Shown: positions 37,501 to 46,200 of the stretch, piece after piece
How the letters are laid out: each line of letters opens with the position of its first letter
How positions within the stretch are numbered: the first letter of the stretch is position 1
Assembly (NCBI GenBank): GCA_012719495.1
Contig: JAAYAG010000011.1
Coordinates: forward strand, 62,001 to 126,000
Length of the DNA: 64,000 nt
Direction of reading: 5' to 3'
Source: Bacteroidales bacterium
GTDB lineage: Bacteria; Bacteroidota; Bacteroidia; Bacteroidales; Prolixibacteraceae
Program-made: the position numbers and the translations under genes
The notes under the pieces: generated by a model
Seen by the model: the letters and a program-made list of their open reading frames with translations, nothing else
The model's database searches: none
What the model was told of the DNA's origin: nothing

Positions 37501-38659
37501 CAATTCCTTGATTTTCATAAGAGTTAACGAAAATAAAGCAAGTGAGCAGTTAATTTTCGAAGTTATTGACCACGGGCCAGGCATTGAACCAGACCAGATA
37601 CCCCTAATTTTCGAACGTTTCTACCAAGGTACTTCGGCCTTTAATAAAGGAGGTACGGGAATTGGGTTGGCCCTCTGCAAAGAACTTGCTGAGATTCACA
37701 AAGGTCAGCTCGAAGTCGAAAGCATTAAAGGCGAAGGATGTAACTTCAAACTGATTTTGCCAACCAACCCCGAAGTATACAACGATGCGGTAAAAATTAC
37801 AGACAAACAGATTATTGAAGAACCTGACACTGAATGCACACAACCTACTCCATTTGAAATTGAAGAAGAATCAAGTCAGTTAAAAAGCATCAGATATTCA
37901 ATGGTCATTGTTGAAGACGATTCTCAAATACGGAATTACCTCAGCGACGAGTTTTCAAAAACATACAAGACACACACTGCATCTAACGGCAAAGAAGCGT
38001 TGAAGCTTATAAACAGTGTGATGCCTGATATCATCATAACCGACGTATTAATGCCCGAAATGGATGGAATGGAACTTTGCCGCGCAGTAAAAAACGACAT
38101 AGAAACCTCGCACATCCCGTTCATAATGCTCACTGCAAAAATCGATATAGAAAACCAGATTGCAGGCCTCGAAACCGGAGCCGATGCCTATGTTCCTAAA
38201 CCTTTCAACATGCGATATCTCAAGGTATTGGTCAAGAATATAATAGATAAACGCAGTGCCATGTACAAAACCTTTTCGCAAAAAAACATAATTATCCCCA
38301 GCGAATTTTCAACCAATAAAATGGATGAAGAATTTCTTCACAAGGTAATCCAATACATAGAATTGAATATTGAAAACACCGAGCTATCTGTGGACATGCT
38401 TGCACAAAACATGAACCTGAGTCGCAGCCAGGTATACCGGAAAATTAAAGCATTGACCGATTTAACCGCAAACGAATTCATACGGCAAATACGACTAAAA
38501 AAATCACTCAAACTCCTTGCAGAAGGCAACCTGAACATTAGCGAAATTGCTTATAGCGTGGGATTCAGTTCTCAATCATATTTTACCCGGAGTTTCAAGG
38601 AGTATTACGGGAAATCTCCATCGGAATTAAAAGGACAAACAATGAATTCAGCAACATAA
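34541..38659 (+). CDS. Hybrid two-component system regulator (HTCS) 1
   Basis: 1372 residues. Signal peptide (1-24), two seven-bladed-type propeller halves of Reg_prop repeats (many W[VI]GT motifs, about 40-690), a Y_Y_Y domain (about 710-790), membrane helix (about 804-827), HisKA with His863 in SHEIRTPLS, HATPase (NLLSNAVKF, GGTGIGLAL), receiver with Asp1168 in ITDVLMPEMDG and Lys in VPKPF, and a C-terminal AraC domain (IAYSVGFSSQSYFTRSFKEYYG). All catalytic residues are intact. Such proteins bind a glycan breakdown product in the periplasm and switch on a neighbouring susC/susD locus, here the pair starting 239 bases downstream. Confidence 0.96.
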   Translation: MKLTLRTLLSFFIIMVVNLPTFSENFSFERLSVPVSHSNIINITQDHQGFMWFGSRNGLNRYDGVNMVTFHHQSFDTTSLVNDLVNAIKEDSNKRLWIGTYDGLSIFNPEKFCFSDINQYLQNQENQDFGNVLSIDMDNNGGMWVSTVANGLFYFDGENGNMIRYKNDKNSGGISSNLVNVVKCDSKGRVWVGTRDGLSLIGKDRNQISNYKHNPSDKNSLTSNYINAIIEDNHGSIWIGTTGMGLQKVVENSGKISFERITLHENYYSYNPGFSILSLMCDITGNLWVGTENGGLYIIKNGVGPIIRFLNDPFDAKSIAGNSIYTIFQSKDGIIWIGTYNQGVCYYDPNIIQFEHFNQNPTETNILNCNIIKHLQYYRGKIIIGTDGGGLTIADLNNKKSEHFTKRASGNSISSNTVMSMLANGDGVWLGTWDAGLDYFDLSQKTFKNYNTIINQQETSTVEHVTAFCKDHKGRIWVGTFGFGLNYYSPVEDRLIHFCGRDAGNSIFDTENIHCLIETSTGDLLAGTMDGLYQIKNPYGTPSITRYQYNQKDSLSLSNNLVVSLFEDHKKQIWVGTIGGGLNLFDPQKEQFKRFSERDGLPENTIRSITEDKNNDLWISTNLGIARLNYETFEIKSYGGKTIQQMGEFLISSSTTDNLGNVYFGASNGFIRFNPNEITENKNIPPVYFSNFRLFNKTVEIGKKNSPLKKHISLTNEIELEHKQSVFSIDFVALNYTEPGQNQYAYYLEGLEPDWNYSGHTNSATYTNLNPGKYTFKVKASNNDGKWNNTPTTLIIDVNPPAWATWWAFSIYLVLLSLIFYSIIRLIQNRAIEQEQIRAERIQNQNLQELKDRKLKFFTNISHEIRTPLSLIITPLEELLHTPGLSNDIKKKIRYAGDNSKFLLKLVNQLLDFRKLDNSMMELRVCKTSINQLVEQIIALHKLRAEEKEIELVFEPLETDLNFPVDTDKVEKIIHNLLSNAVKFSPDNSLIFIRVNENKASEQLIFEVIDHGPGIEPDQIPLIFERFYQGTSAFNKGGTGIGLALCKELAEIHKGQLEVESIKGEGCNFKLILPTNPEVYNDAVKITDKQIIEEPDTECTQPTPFEIEEESSQLKSIRYSMVIVEDDSQIRNYLSDEFSKTYKTHTASNGKEALKLINSVMPDIIITDVLMPEMDGMELCRAVKNDIETSHIPFIMLTAKIDIENQIAGLETGADAYVPKPFNMRYLKVLVKNIIDKRSAMYKTFSQKNIIIPSEFSTNKMDEEFLHKVIQYIELNIENTELSVDMLAQNMNLSRSQVYRKIKALTDLTANEFIRQIRLKKSLKLLAEGNLNISEIAYSVGFSSQSYFTRSFKEYYGKSPSELKGQTMNSAT

Positions 38660-38897
38660 CTTTTGTTGCAATTGCTTCAGAAATGAAAGCGCATGCTTTA
38701 ATTATGCATACTCATTATTGTCAAAAATAATAGTTTTGACCAGCCTAAAACAGCGATAAACGCTAACAGTTAACGAGCATGCAAGAATCGCTGTAATATG
38801 CTTGCAAAAAACAGAAAAAATCTAACTATCGAGTATAAAAAAGCTTCGCATTTAAACAACGGAAGTTTATATTACTAACATAAACCTTTTAATAATT
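38660..38897 (+). promoter_or_regulatory. susC1 upstream region with inverted repeats
   Basis: Between HTCS1 and susC1. It holds a perfect inverted repeat GTCAAAA (38720-38726)/TTTTGAC (38734-38740); within it TAGTTTTG (38731-38738) is an exact -7 element, implying a leader of about 155 bases. Further on lie CAGCGAT (38751-38757)/ATCGCTG (38787-38793) and TGCAAG (38780-38785)/CTTGCA (38801-38806). The repeats are candidate sites for HTCS1 or leader-RNA structure. Confidence 0.45.
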
Positions 38898-41800
38898 ATG
38901 AAAGAAAATCTATTGATGAATTCTCCATTTTTTCGGCGAATTGCGACGATGATGGCATTTCTGATAATGCTATGTCTTATGCTTCCCGGAATTGGTTATG
39001 CAAATGCCAATGCATTGCAAGGCAAAAAGACGGTTAGTGGGATTGTAACCGACCAAAAATCATCGACAACCCTTCCCGGTGTTACAGTTGTGGTTAAAGG
39101 AACAACCGTTGGAGCAATTACCGACATCGACGGTAAATATTCAATTGTTGCTTCAGACAAAGATGTGCTCGAATTTACATTCGTAGGCTACAGCAAAAAA
39201 ACTGTACCTGTTAATGGACAAAGCAGTATTAACGTATCATTAGTTGAAGATGTTTTTGGCCTTGACGAAGTAGTTGTAACTGGGTACGGTGTTCAGAAAA
39301 AAAGTGACTTGACAGGTGCTGTGTCATCTATCTCAAGTGAAACCCTGAACAAAATGCCGGTTGCCACATTAGACCAGGCACTTCAAGGACAAGCCGCAGG
39401 GGTTAACATTACCCAAAAATCAGGTCGACCAGGTGAAGCTGTTGACATTCAAATCCGTGGTGTAAGTTCTATTAATGGTACGCAGCCATTAGTAATTATT
39501 GACGGTGTAGCTGGCGACATTAACCTGCTTAACCCAGCCGACATCGCATCAATCGAAGTATTGAAAGATGCTTCTTCTGCAGCTATTTACGGAGCAACTG
39601 GCGGTAACGGAGTAATTCTTGTTACTACAAAGAAAGGAAGCTCTGGAAAAGTAACAACCAGTATTAATGCTTACAGGGGAATTGAATCTTCAATTGGTAA
39701 GCTAGAACTTATGAACGCTCAGGAATATATGGCAATGAACGAGGAGGTTGACTATAAAGGTAAGATAGTAGCCGGCATAAACTCTCGTCCTGACACATTA
39801 GAAACATTTGATTGGCAAGAATATGTTTTCGAACCTGCAATGTCTCAGAATTACGATGTTGCTATTTCTGGAGGCAATGAATATTCATCATTCATGATAA
39901 GTTCAAGCTATTCAGATCAGGAAGGTATTATTAGGAATAGTGACTATCAGAGATTCACTTTCCGTATCAATACTGAACAGAAGCTTTCAAAACGTTTGAC
40001 ATTCGACCAGAAAATTTCTTTTGTAAGTACAACTGCAAATGGTTTGGAAGAATGGAAATGGCACCAATATTATTTCAATCCTCTATATGCTACTATGATA
40101 ATGGACCCAACTGTTAAGCCTTATGATAGTGAAGGGAATTGGGGTAAATCAAATTTCAGTACTGTAAACCCTCTTGTGAATCTTGATATGATTGACAAGG
40201 TAATGAAGGATAATACATTTGAAGGGAACTTTGGATTAAAAGTTAACATATTAAAAGGATTAGACTTTTCAACTAGATTCAGTGGCAGGTTAGGATTTAG
40301 TGATGATAAAGAATATCAGGGTTTGTATTTTGCAACTCCAACTGACAACAGGACAACTGACAAGTTGATACAAAGCATGGACAGAAACATTTCATGGACT
40401 ACACAAAATATATTGAACTATCAAACAACTATTGCTGACGCACACAACATTTCTTTGATGGTTGGTATGGAAGCAAATAAATGGAAGACTTATGATATCA
40501 CAGGCACACGTTTGAATATGTCAAGCTCTGATCCATGGATGTTGTATTTTGTGAAATCTACAAATAGTACAGACCTTGCCCAGTTGGTAACTGGAACAGG
40601 AAAAACAGGAGCAACTGCTGCTTATTTTGGGCGTATTAACTATGACTATAAAGGAAAATACCTTTTAACTGTTAATGTTCGTCGTGATGGTTCAAGTAGC
40701 TTCGGCCCTAAATATCGCTGGGGTAATTTCCCATCAGTATCTTTAGGCTGGAAATTTTCTGAAGAAGAATTCATTAAAAACATTGATGCTATTAGCTTTG
40801 GAAAACTGCGTGTGGGATATGGACAGACTGGGGCAAATGCTAAATCAGGCTTTCCTTTCCTTTCGAATGTTGAATCAAATGTGTGGTTCAGATATTCTGT
40901 TGATAATGAATACAGTCAAACTGGAACAGGCCCTTATCAGATTGCTAACCCGGAAGTTAGATGGGAATCTGTTAATATGACAAACTTAGGGCTCGATTTA
41001 GCTTTCTTTGATAACCGATTGGCAATTACAACTGATGTATTTAACAAAGTTAACGAAGGAATGTTAATGCTAAGAGAAGTTCCTGCAACTGCCGGAACCT
41101 TTAATGGAAGTGATCCGGAAGTTAATTTTGGGAGTATCAAAAACATGGGTTATGAAATAACCATTACAGGCCGCAAGAAAGAAGGCGAACTTCGCGGATC
41201 AATCGATCTGAACCTTTCAGGGGTAAGAAATGAAGTACTGGAATTAGCCTCTGACTCAATGCTTGCTGGTAGAGTCCATACGTTATCACCAACAAACCTG
41301 ACATGTATCGGACAACCGGTAGCCCAGTTTTATGGATTTAAAGTTGATTATTCAGTTGGAAATGGGTTGTTCAGAGAAACTGATCCGGTAGAAACATCTG
41401 GTGCAAGATCAATTATAACAAACCAGCCCTACAGAGAAGTTGATGGCAAGAAAATTTATGCACAGGCTAAAGCTGTTCCAGGAGACCGTCGTTATAAAGA
41501 CTTAAATGGTGATGGACAAATCAATGATAAAGATAAAGTGAATCTTGGAAGCCCGCTGCCAAAACTCACTTACGGTTTCTCTATAAACCTGGAATACAAA
41601 GGATTCGATCTTTCTGCATTCTTCAACGGAACTCTTGGCAACAAGATTCTTAACGGAACAAAACAATACACATACTACCTTCAGGGATATGGAAATAAAT
41701 TGAAAGAATACGCAGACCGTTATGTTGAGAAAGACATCATTAAGCTTGATCCTGATGGAAATGAATATGTTGCTGTTAAACAAAACATTGACACAGACAT

Positions 41801-42116
41801 TCCAAGAAACAATGCAGATAACTATAATAAGTTAACTGACTGGCATATTGAAGATGGTAGTTATCTTCGTTTGAAAAACCTTGTTGTTGGTTATACCCTT
41901 CCCAATAGCTTAACTTCTAAAATTAATATTCAGAAGATTAGAATATATGGTGGAGCAAAAAACTTGTTTACTCTTACTAAATATAAAGGCCTTAGCCCTG
42001 ATGTTGCAGGTAAACAACCTGAACAAACAGGTATGGGAGTTCTTGAACTTGGCGTCGACCTTGGTGTATATCCAGTAACTCAAATGTTTTACTTCGGTGC
42101 AAATATTGTATTCTAA
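38898..42116 (+). CDS. SusC/RagA-family TonB-linked outer-membrane receptor 1
   Basis: 1072 residues. N-terminal signal region (ATMMAFLIMLCLMLPGIGYANA), carboxypeptidase-like regulatory domain (VSGIVTDQKSSTTLPGVTV), TonB box-like DEVVVTGYG, plug domain with the SusC signature (RGVSSINGTQPLVIIDG; VLKDASSAAIYGATGGNGVI), then a 22-strand-type barrel ending in the terminal aromatic residue of MFYFGANIVF. The first Met residues are 38898 and a second at 38916; the latter gives the better signal. It imports a glycan or peptide ligand bound by the SusD partner starting 40 bases downstream. Substrate unknown. Confidence 0.96.
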   Translation: MKENLLMNSPFFRRIATMMAFLIMLCLMLPGIGYANANALQGKKTVSGIVTDQKSSTTLPGVTVVVKGTTVGAITDIDGKYSIVASDKDVLEFTFVGYSKKTVPVNGQSSINVSLVEDVFGLDEVVVTGYGVQKKSDLTGAVSSISSETLNKMPVATLDQALQGQAAGVNITQKSGRPGEAVDIQIRGVSSINGTQPLVIIDGVAGDINLLNPADIASIEVLKDASSAAIYGATGGNGVILVTTKKGSSGKVTTSINAYRGIESSIGKLELMNAQEYMAMNEEVDYKGKIVAGINSRPDTLETFDWQEYVFEPAMSQNYDVAISGGNEYSSFMISSSYSDQEGIIRNSDYQRFTFRINTEQKLSKRLTFDQKISFVSTTANGLEEWKWHQYYFNPLYATMIMDPTVKPYDSEGNWGKSNFSTVNPLVNLDMIDKVMKDNTFEGNFGLKVNILKGLDFSTRFSGRLGFSDDKEYQGLYFATPTDNRTTDKLIQSMDRNISWTTQNILNYQTTIADAHNISLMVGMEANKWKTYDITGTRLNMSSSDPWMLYFVKSTNSTDLAQLVTGTGKTGATAAYFGRINYDYKGKYLLTVNVRRDGSSSFGPKYRWGNFPSVSLGWKFSEEEFIKNIDAISFGKLRVGYGQTGANAKSGFPFLSNVESNVWFRYSVDNEYSQTGTGPYQIANPEVRWESVNMTNLGLDLAFFDNRLAITTDVFNKVNEGMLMLREVPATAGTFNGSDPEVNFGSIKNMGYEITITGRKKEGELRGSIDLNLSGVRNEVLELASDSMLAGRVHTLSPTNLTCIGQPVAQFYGFKVDYSVGNGLFRETDPVETSGARSIITNQPYREVDGKKIYAQAKAVPGDRRYKDLNGDGQINDKDKVNLGSPLPKLTYGFSINLEYKGFDLSAFFNGTLGNKILNGTKQYTYYLQGYGNKLKEYADRYVEKDIIKLDPDGNEYVAVKQNIDTDIPRNNADNYNKLTDWHIEDGSYLRLKNLVVGYTLPNSLTSKINIQKIRIYGGAKNLFTLTKYKGLSPDVAGKQPEQTGMGVLELGVDLGVYPVTQMFYFGANIVF

Positions 42117-42156
42117 GCTATTTTGAATAGGATATTATAAATTTAAAAGAAAAGAA

Positions 42157-43809
42157 ATGAAAAATAGAATTATATTATATATGAGTTTGTTGCTTCTGGG
42201 GGTTTTCTCTCATAGTTGCACATCTGAATTCTTGGAGCTTAATCCAATAGCTGCAGAAAATGAGGCTGCTTTTTATAAAACAATGGCTCATGCCGATCAG
42301 GCAATTATAGCATGCTATTCACAGTTCAATAATACTGGAGTTTGGTGTAAAGACCTCCTAATGGGTTTTGGGGATATTGCATCTGACGATGCTGAAGCCG
42401 GAGGTGACTTTGTAAATGAAGTACCTGATATGGAGAACTTAAACCGACTTGTACTTGAAAAAACCGACGGTAAATTATCCGATACATACGGAACTCTTTA
42501 TCGTCATATAAACTTTGCTAATATTGCTATTGACAGATTGCCCAGTATAGCAGAAACCGATCCGGATGTTGATATGGATTTACTTAATAAAAGAATTGGT
42601 GAAGCTAAATTTATTAGAGCAATTGCACATTTTTACCTGACTATTGTTTTTGGTGAGGTGCCATTGGTTGATCATATATTAGGACCTAGCGAATATACAA
42701 TGGGCAGAGCTAAACTTAAGGATATCTATAACCTTATTGAACAGGATTGTAAAGATGCAATGGCTGTTCTTCCTGAAAGGGGAGGATGGAATGGAGAAGA
42801 AGGCCGTGCTACAAAAGGTGCTGCTCAGGCTTTACTTGCAAGAATGTGCCTCTATGAATCTTCATATGCAAAATATTACAAAGGTCAGGATTCAAGGTTT
42901 GATGGTTGCACTGAACGCTGGGCTGATGTAGTAAACTACTGCGAACAGGTTATGAATTCAGGCAAGTATAAACTTGTTGGTATCGATGGCGAAAAGTATG
43001 AAACTTGGAGAAGTCCTCAGACTAACGGTTATCGTTACATCTTTACTTCACAGGGTGACCATTCTCCTGAAACAGTATTTGAAATTACCTGTTTACAAGA
43101 AGGTTTGGGTAATGCCGGTGCACGTGGACATTCTTTAGCAAAATGGTCAACATCGCGTTACTATTTTGATGAAAATGGTAAAGAATCATCAACTAACTAT
43201 TGGGGATTAGGACTACCAAATCCTGAACTTATTCAACTTTTTGGAGACGGTGATATCCGTAGGGAAACTACAATGTCTTTTGAAGGAGATACAAGCTGGA
43301 TTGAGATAGCTGGTGGAAAAAGATATACTCCTTCTTTTAGCCATAGCGTAACTAAAACTTATCAGAAGAAATGGGAATGTTCAGCTGAAGAATATATTGA
43401 CCATTCAGCAGAATGGATGCACGCTCCAAGTAATATAAAGCTTATCCGTTACTCTGATGTTTATCTTATGGCGGCTGAAGCTGCTTTAATGTTGGGAGAC
43501 AATCCAAAAGCTTTAGCATATGTGAATAAAGTAAGAGAGAGAGCACGTATGTGTGGCACTTCAGGTCTTCCTGCTGCTCTAACCTCTGTTTCATTAAATG
43601 ATATTATCCTTGAAAGAAGGCTCGAATTTGCTGGTGAAGGACACCGTATGTTCGATATCGTTAGATGGAATATTGCAGCTGACGTTATAAAACAAACTTA
43701 TGACGGAACACCTATTGAGTATGTAAGAGGAAAACATGAATTCCAACCACTGCCACAAAGGGAAGTCGATCTTAGCGAAGGAAAATTAGTACAATATCCT
43801 GGCTGGTAA
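42157..43809 (+). CDS. SusD/RagB-family surface lipoprotein 1
   Basis: 550 residues with a lipoprotein signal and lipobox cysteine in SHSCTSEFLELNP. SusD hallmarks: TPR-rich N-terminal half (AKFIRAIAHFYLTIVFGEVPLV, AQALLARMCLYESSY) and the C-terminal signature RYSDVYLMAAEAALML ... NDIILERRLEFAGEGHRMFDIVRW. It forms the lid of the SusC1 barrel and captures the ligand. The pair is ended by a hairpin terminator, so no glycoside hydrolase is part of the transcript. Codon choice in susC1/susD1 looks more T/A-ending than in HTCS1, a hint of separate ancestry. Confidence 0.96.
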   Translation: MKNRIILYMSLLLLGVFSHSCTSEFLELNPIAAENEAAFYKTMAHADQAIIACYSQFNNTGVWCKDLLMGFGDIASDDAEAGGDFVNEVPDMENLNRLVLEKTDGKLSDTYGTLYRHINFANIAIDRLPSIAETDPDVDMDLLNKRIGEAKFIRAIAHFYLTIVFGEVPLVDHILGPSEYTMGRAKLKDIYNLIEQDCKDAMAVLPERGGWNGEEGRATKGAAQALLARMCLYESSYAKYYKGQDSRFDGCTERWADVVNYCEQVMNSGKYKLVGIDGEKYETWRSPQTNGYRYIFTSQGDHSPETVFEITCLQEGLGNAGARGHSLAKWSTSRYYFDENGKESSTNYWGLGLPNPELIQLFGDGDIRRETTMSFEGDTSWIEIAGGKRYTPSFSHSVTKTYQKKWECSAEEYIDHSAEWMHAPSNIKLIRYSDVYLMAAEAALMLGDNPKALAYVNKVRERARMCGTSGLPAALTSVSLNDIILERRLEFAGEGHRMFDIVRWNIAADVIKQTYDGTPIEYVRGKHEFQPLPQREVDLSEGKLVQYPGW

Positions 43810-43869
43810 CAGTAAAATATTAAAAATACAGATTGTTATTTCTGTTTATTGAGTTTCTAATCAGTTATG

Positions 43870-43901
43870 GAACGCCCTGCTTTTGGGGCGTTCTTTTTTT
43901 T
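43870..43901 (+). terminator. Hairpin terminator after susD1
   Basis: Arms GAACGCCC (43870-43877) and GGGCGTTC (43886-43893), loop TGCTTTTG, then eight T residues. Strong intrinsic terminator. Confidence 0.9.
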
Positions 43902-44301
43902 GCTACCGCAAAATGAATTCACTCAACTCGCAATTTTACTTTAACAGATTGTTTCTACACAGAAGAATAAATTTAACAAACCAATAGCAATCCTTATACT
44001 TGCCAGACTATTAAGACAAAAAATCAATGTGAATGATTTGTAAGCATTGAAGATTGCAAAATCAGACTAAAACCTCCTTGGGATGCATATTTATAATGTA
44101 ACAACATAAAGCCGCTGCAATTCAAACACCAGTTACCCGATAATTCCGTATTAAATTAGGCCACTCAGTCAAAATAAGGCAGATAATGGAATTATTGCTA
44201 TCGAGGCGGCAATGCTCTTATAACAAAAAAGGGGTTACCTTAACCATTGGTTGATCAAATCATGAAAGTAGAAAAAATCAAGAAGCGTGATTCTTAAATT
44301 T
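43902..44301. other. Intergenic region, no gene seen
   Basis: About 400 bases between the susD1 terminator and the convergent BT_3928-like gene. No open frame of note, tRNA, hairpin or strong promoter element was found on either strand. Confidence 0.5.
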
Positions 44302-45435
44302 TTAATCTGCATACAAACTGGAAATTTTTTCAAACTCAGGAATATCACGCCAATGCCATTTATCAAGAATTGTCCCCTGATGGGTTAGCATTAATCCTGG
44401 ATTTGAACGAATTATAGTCTTCAGCGTAATCTCATCGCACGAAAAAATTTCATATGACGGATCGTACTGCAACTCAAACTGAATGATATCTTCACTAGTA
44501 GCAGCAGTAAGACAAATGAAGTTCCAACCTTTCGAAAGGGCTTCGCTGGCCAGTGTATTAATTTCATTTTGCCTTTTCTTATTCGATTTTTCGAGGTTAT
44601 AAGAAATCAGCATAAGCGTGTAATTCTCGCTATGAAGAAAAAAATCAGCAACGTCTTCGCCATAACTATTCTCAATAGTAAAGTCGTGAATTGGAGGATG
44701 ATATCCACTTTTTACCAACTTAGAGTTCATTTCAACATATTCCCAATGCAATGTATCTTGCCACGGATAATCTGAATCAGTAAATTTTTGCAATTTTCCA
44801 GTCTGCTTATTCTTGTATGTAAATTGATTCTCATAAATATCCTGAGGTGCGCCCTCTGGAACTTGCATCCCTTCAATGATATTGTTACCAATCTTATACG
44901 GTCTGAAGTCGATGATTGGCAGGTGGTTTAATCCATAGAATTGAACCGACACCAACAAAATAAGTGACGCAATAAAAACACTATGCTGATAAAGCGGCTT
45001 CAGCCTATTGCTATACTGATTCCTATTGACAACTACAAAAATTGCAAAAGCCATTAAAACTATATTTTTATAGAAAGTAGCCCAGTTTGAAATGATAATG
45101 GCATCACCAAAACATCCACAATCGGTAACAGGATTTTTTATGGCAATCCAAAGCGTTAGTGGAAAGAAAATAGCCATAAAAACCAAGGTTAGCCATGAAA
45201 AAAGTTTAACCTTATAGTTTATCAACATGGCAACGCCAACGCCATACTCAGCAAGAGACAATACTATTGATAAAAACAATGAAAACGCAGAAGCCCAATC
45301 GGTTCCAAATGCAGTAAAATAGTCGGTAAATTTATAGGCTGAGCCTAACGGATCGATTGCCTTTACAAATCCTGAAAAAACAAATGTAGCTCCTAATACA
45401 ATCCGGATTATTTCGCGTAATATCTTCATCGACAT
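44302..45435 (-). CDS. BT_3928-family DoxX/MauE-like membrane protein with thioredoxin-like tail
   Basis: 377 residues. Residues 1-165 hold five hydrophobic helices of the DoxX/MauE kind (LREIIRIVLGATFVFSGFVKAIDP; TDCGCFGDAI with paired cysteines); the C-terminal third has a thioredoxin-like fold (TLMLISYNLEKSNKKRQNEIN, KGWNFICLTAATSE, GLMLTHQGTILDKWHW) but without a CxxC pair there. Proteins of this layout are conserved in Bacteroidota next to DUF1599 genes, as here (122-base gap). A role in redox handling or electron transfer at the membrane is likely but not shown. Confidence 0.8.
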   Translation of the reverse strand: MSMKILREIIRIVLGATFVFSGFVKAIDPLGSAYKFTDYFTAFGTDWASAFSLFLSIVLSLAEYGVGVAMLINYKVKLFSWLTLVFMAIFFPLTLWIAIKNPVTDCGCFGDAIIISNWATFYKNIVLMAFAIFVVVNRNQYSNRLKPLYQHSVFIASLILLVSVQFYGLNHLPIIDFRPYKIGNNIIEGMQVPEGAPQDIYENQFTYKNKQTGKLQKFTDSDYPWQDTLHWEYVEMNSKLVKSGYHPPIHDFTIENSYGEDVADFFLHSENYTLMLISYNLEKSNKKRQNEINTLASEALSKGWNFICLTAATSEDIIQFELQYDPSYEIFSCDEITLKTIIRSNPGLMLTHQGTILDKWHWRDIPEFEKISSLYAD

Positions 45436-45557
45436 TTATTTATGTTTTTAAATTAATAGAAAACCTCTGCATCTTACTGAATATTAGAAAAAGAATCAGC
45501 AGGAAAGCGCTTGTCTATAAAATCAAAGACGATTACCTAGAAAAAAAATAACATTTT

Positions 45558-46106
45558 CTAGTTCCCGAATTCAATTTTAATCAGTGCAAAAACAGAATAA
45601 TTAATGATATCCAAATAGTTAGCATCAATTCCTTCCGACACTAAAGTTTTTCCTTGGTTATCTTCTATTTGCTTAATCCGTTTTATCTTCATCAGAATGA
45701 GGTCGGTATAAGAACTAATACGCATGTTACGCCAAGCTTCGCCATAATCGTGGTTTTTACGCAGCATAAGCTCCTTCGCAGTAAGTAAGTTATCAGCATA
45801 CTTTTTAAGCGTCTCTTCTGCCGACAGGTCTTCACTGTCGCTAGGGCCAAGCTCAAGCTGTATTAAAGCCATTGAACAATAATTAATAATCCCGATATAT
45901 TCCGAACGAACATCATCGTCTACTTGCTGATCGCCTTTTTCCTCAATACTCCGAATTCTCTGCGCTTTGATATAAATTTGGTCGGTCATCGACGTTGTAC
46001 GAAGGATGCGCCAGGCAACCCCATAATCCATCATCTTCTTGATAAATACCGACTTACATATTTCGATAATACTGTCGAACTGCTGGTTTGTTTTTTCCAT
46101 CATCAT
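45558..46106 (-). CDS. DUF1599 protein (two tandem repeats)
   Basis: 182 residues made of two similar units of about 85 residues. The first has MDYGVAWRILRTTSMTDQIYIKAQRI and IINYCSMALIQLEL; the second has HDYGEAWRNMRISSYTDLILMKIKRI and IINYSVFALIKIEF. DUF1599 is a conserved Bacteroidota family that has been grouped with nucleotide-modification-associated proteins, with no proven function. Divergent from folP (94-base gap) and followed by the BT_3928-like gene, the usual neighbourhood of the family. Confidence 0.88.
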   Translation of the reverse strand: MMMEKTNQQFDSIIEICKSVFIKKMMDYGVAWRILRTTSMTDQIYIKAQRIRSIEEKGDQQVDDDVRSEYIGIINYCSMALIQLELGPSDSEDLSAEETLKKYADNLLTAKELMLRKNHDYGEAWRNMRISSYTDLILMKIKRIKQIEDNQGKTLVSEGIDANYLDIINYSVFALIKIEFGN

Positions 46107-46158
46107 TATTTTTGGCCAATAAAAGTAAAAAATTTCAGAACATCAAGCCGAATTATTG

Positions 46159-46166
46159 TAGATTTG
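46159..46166 (+). promoter_or_regulatory. Bacteroidota -7 element before folP
   Basis: TAGATTTG, an exact TAnnTTTG match, 34 bases before ATG 46201. It supports ATG 46201 as the start in place of the in-frame TTG at 46186. Confidence 0.5.
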
Positions 46167-46200
46167 TGAAACGAAATAGCCCTAATTGTTGAGATTTGCC

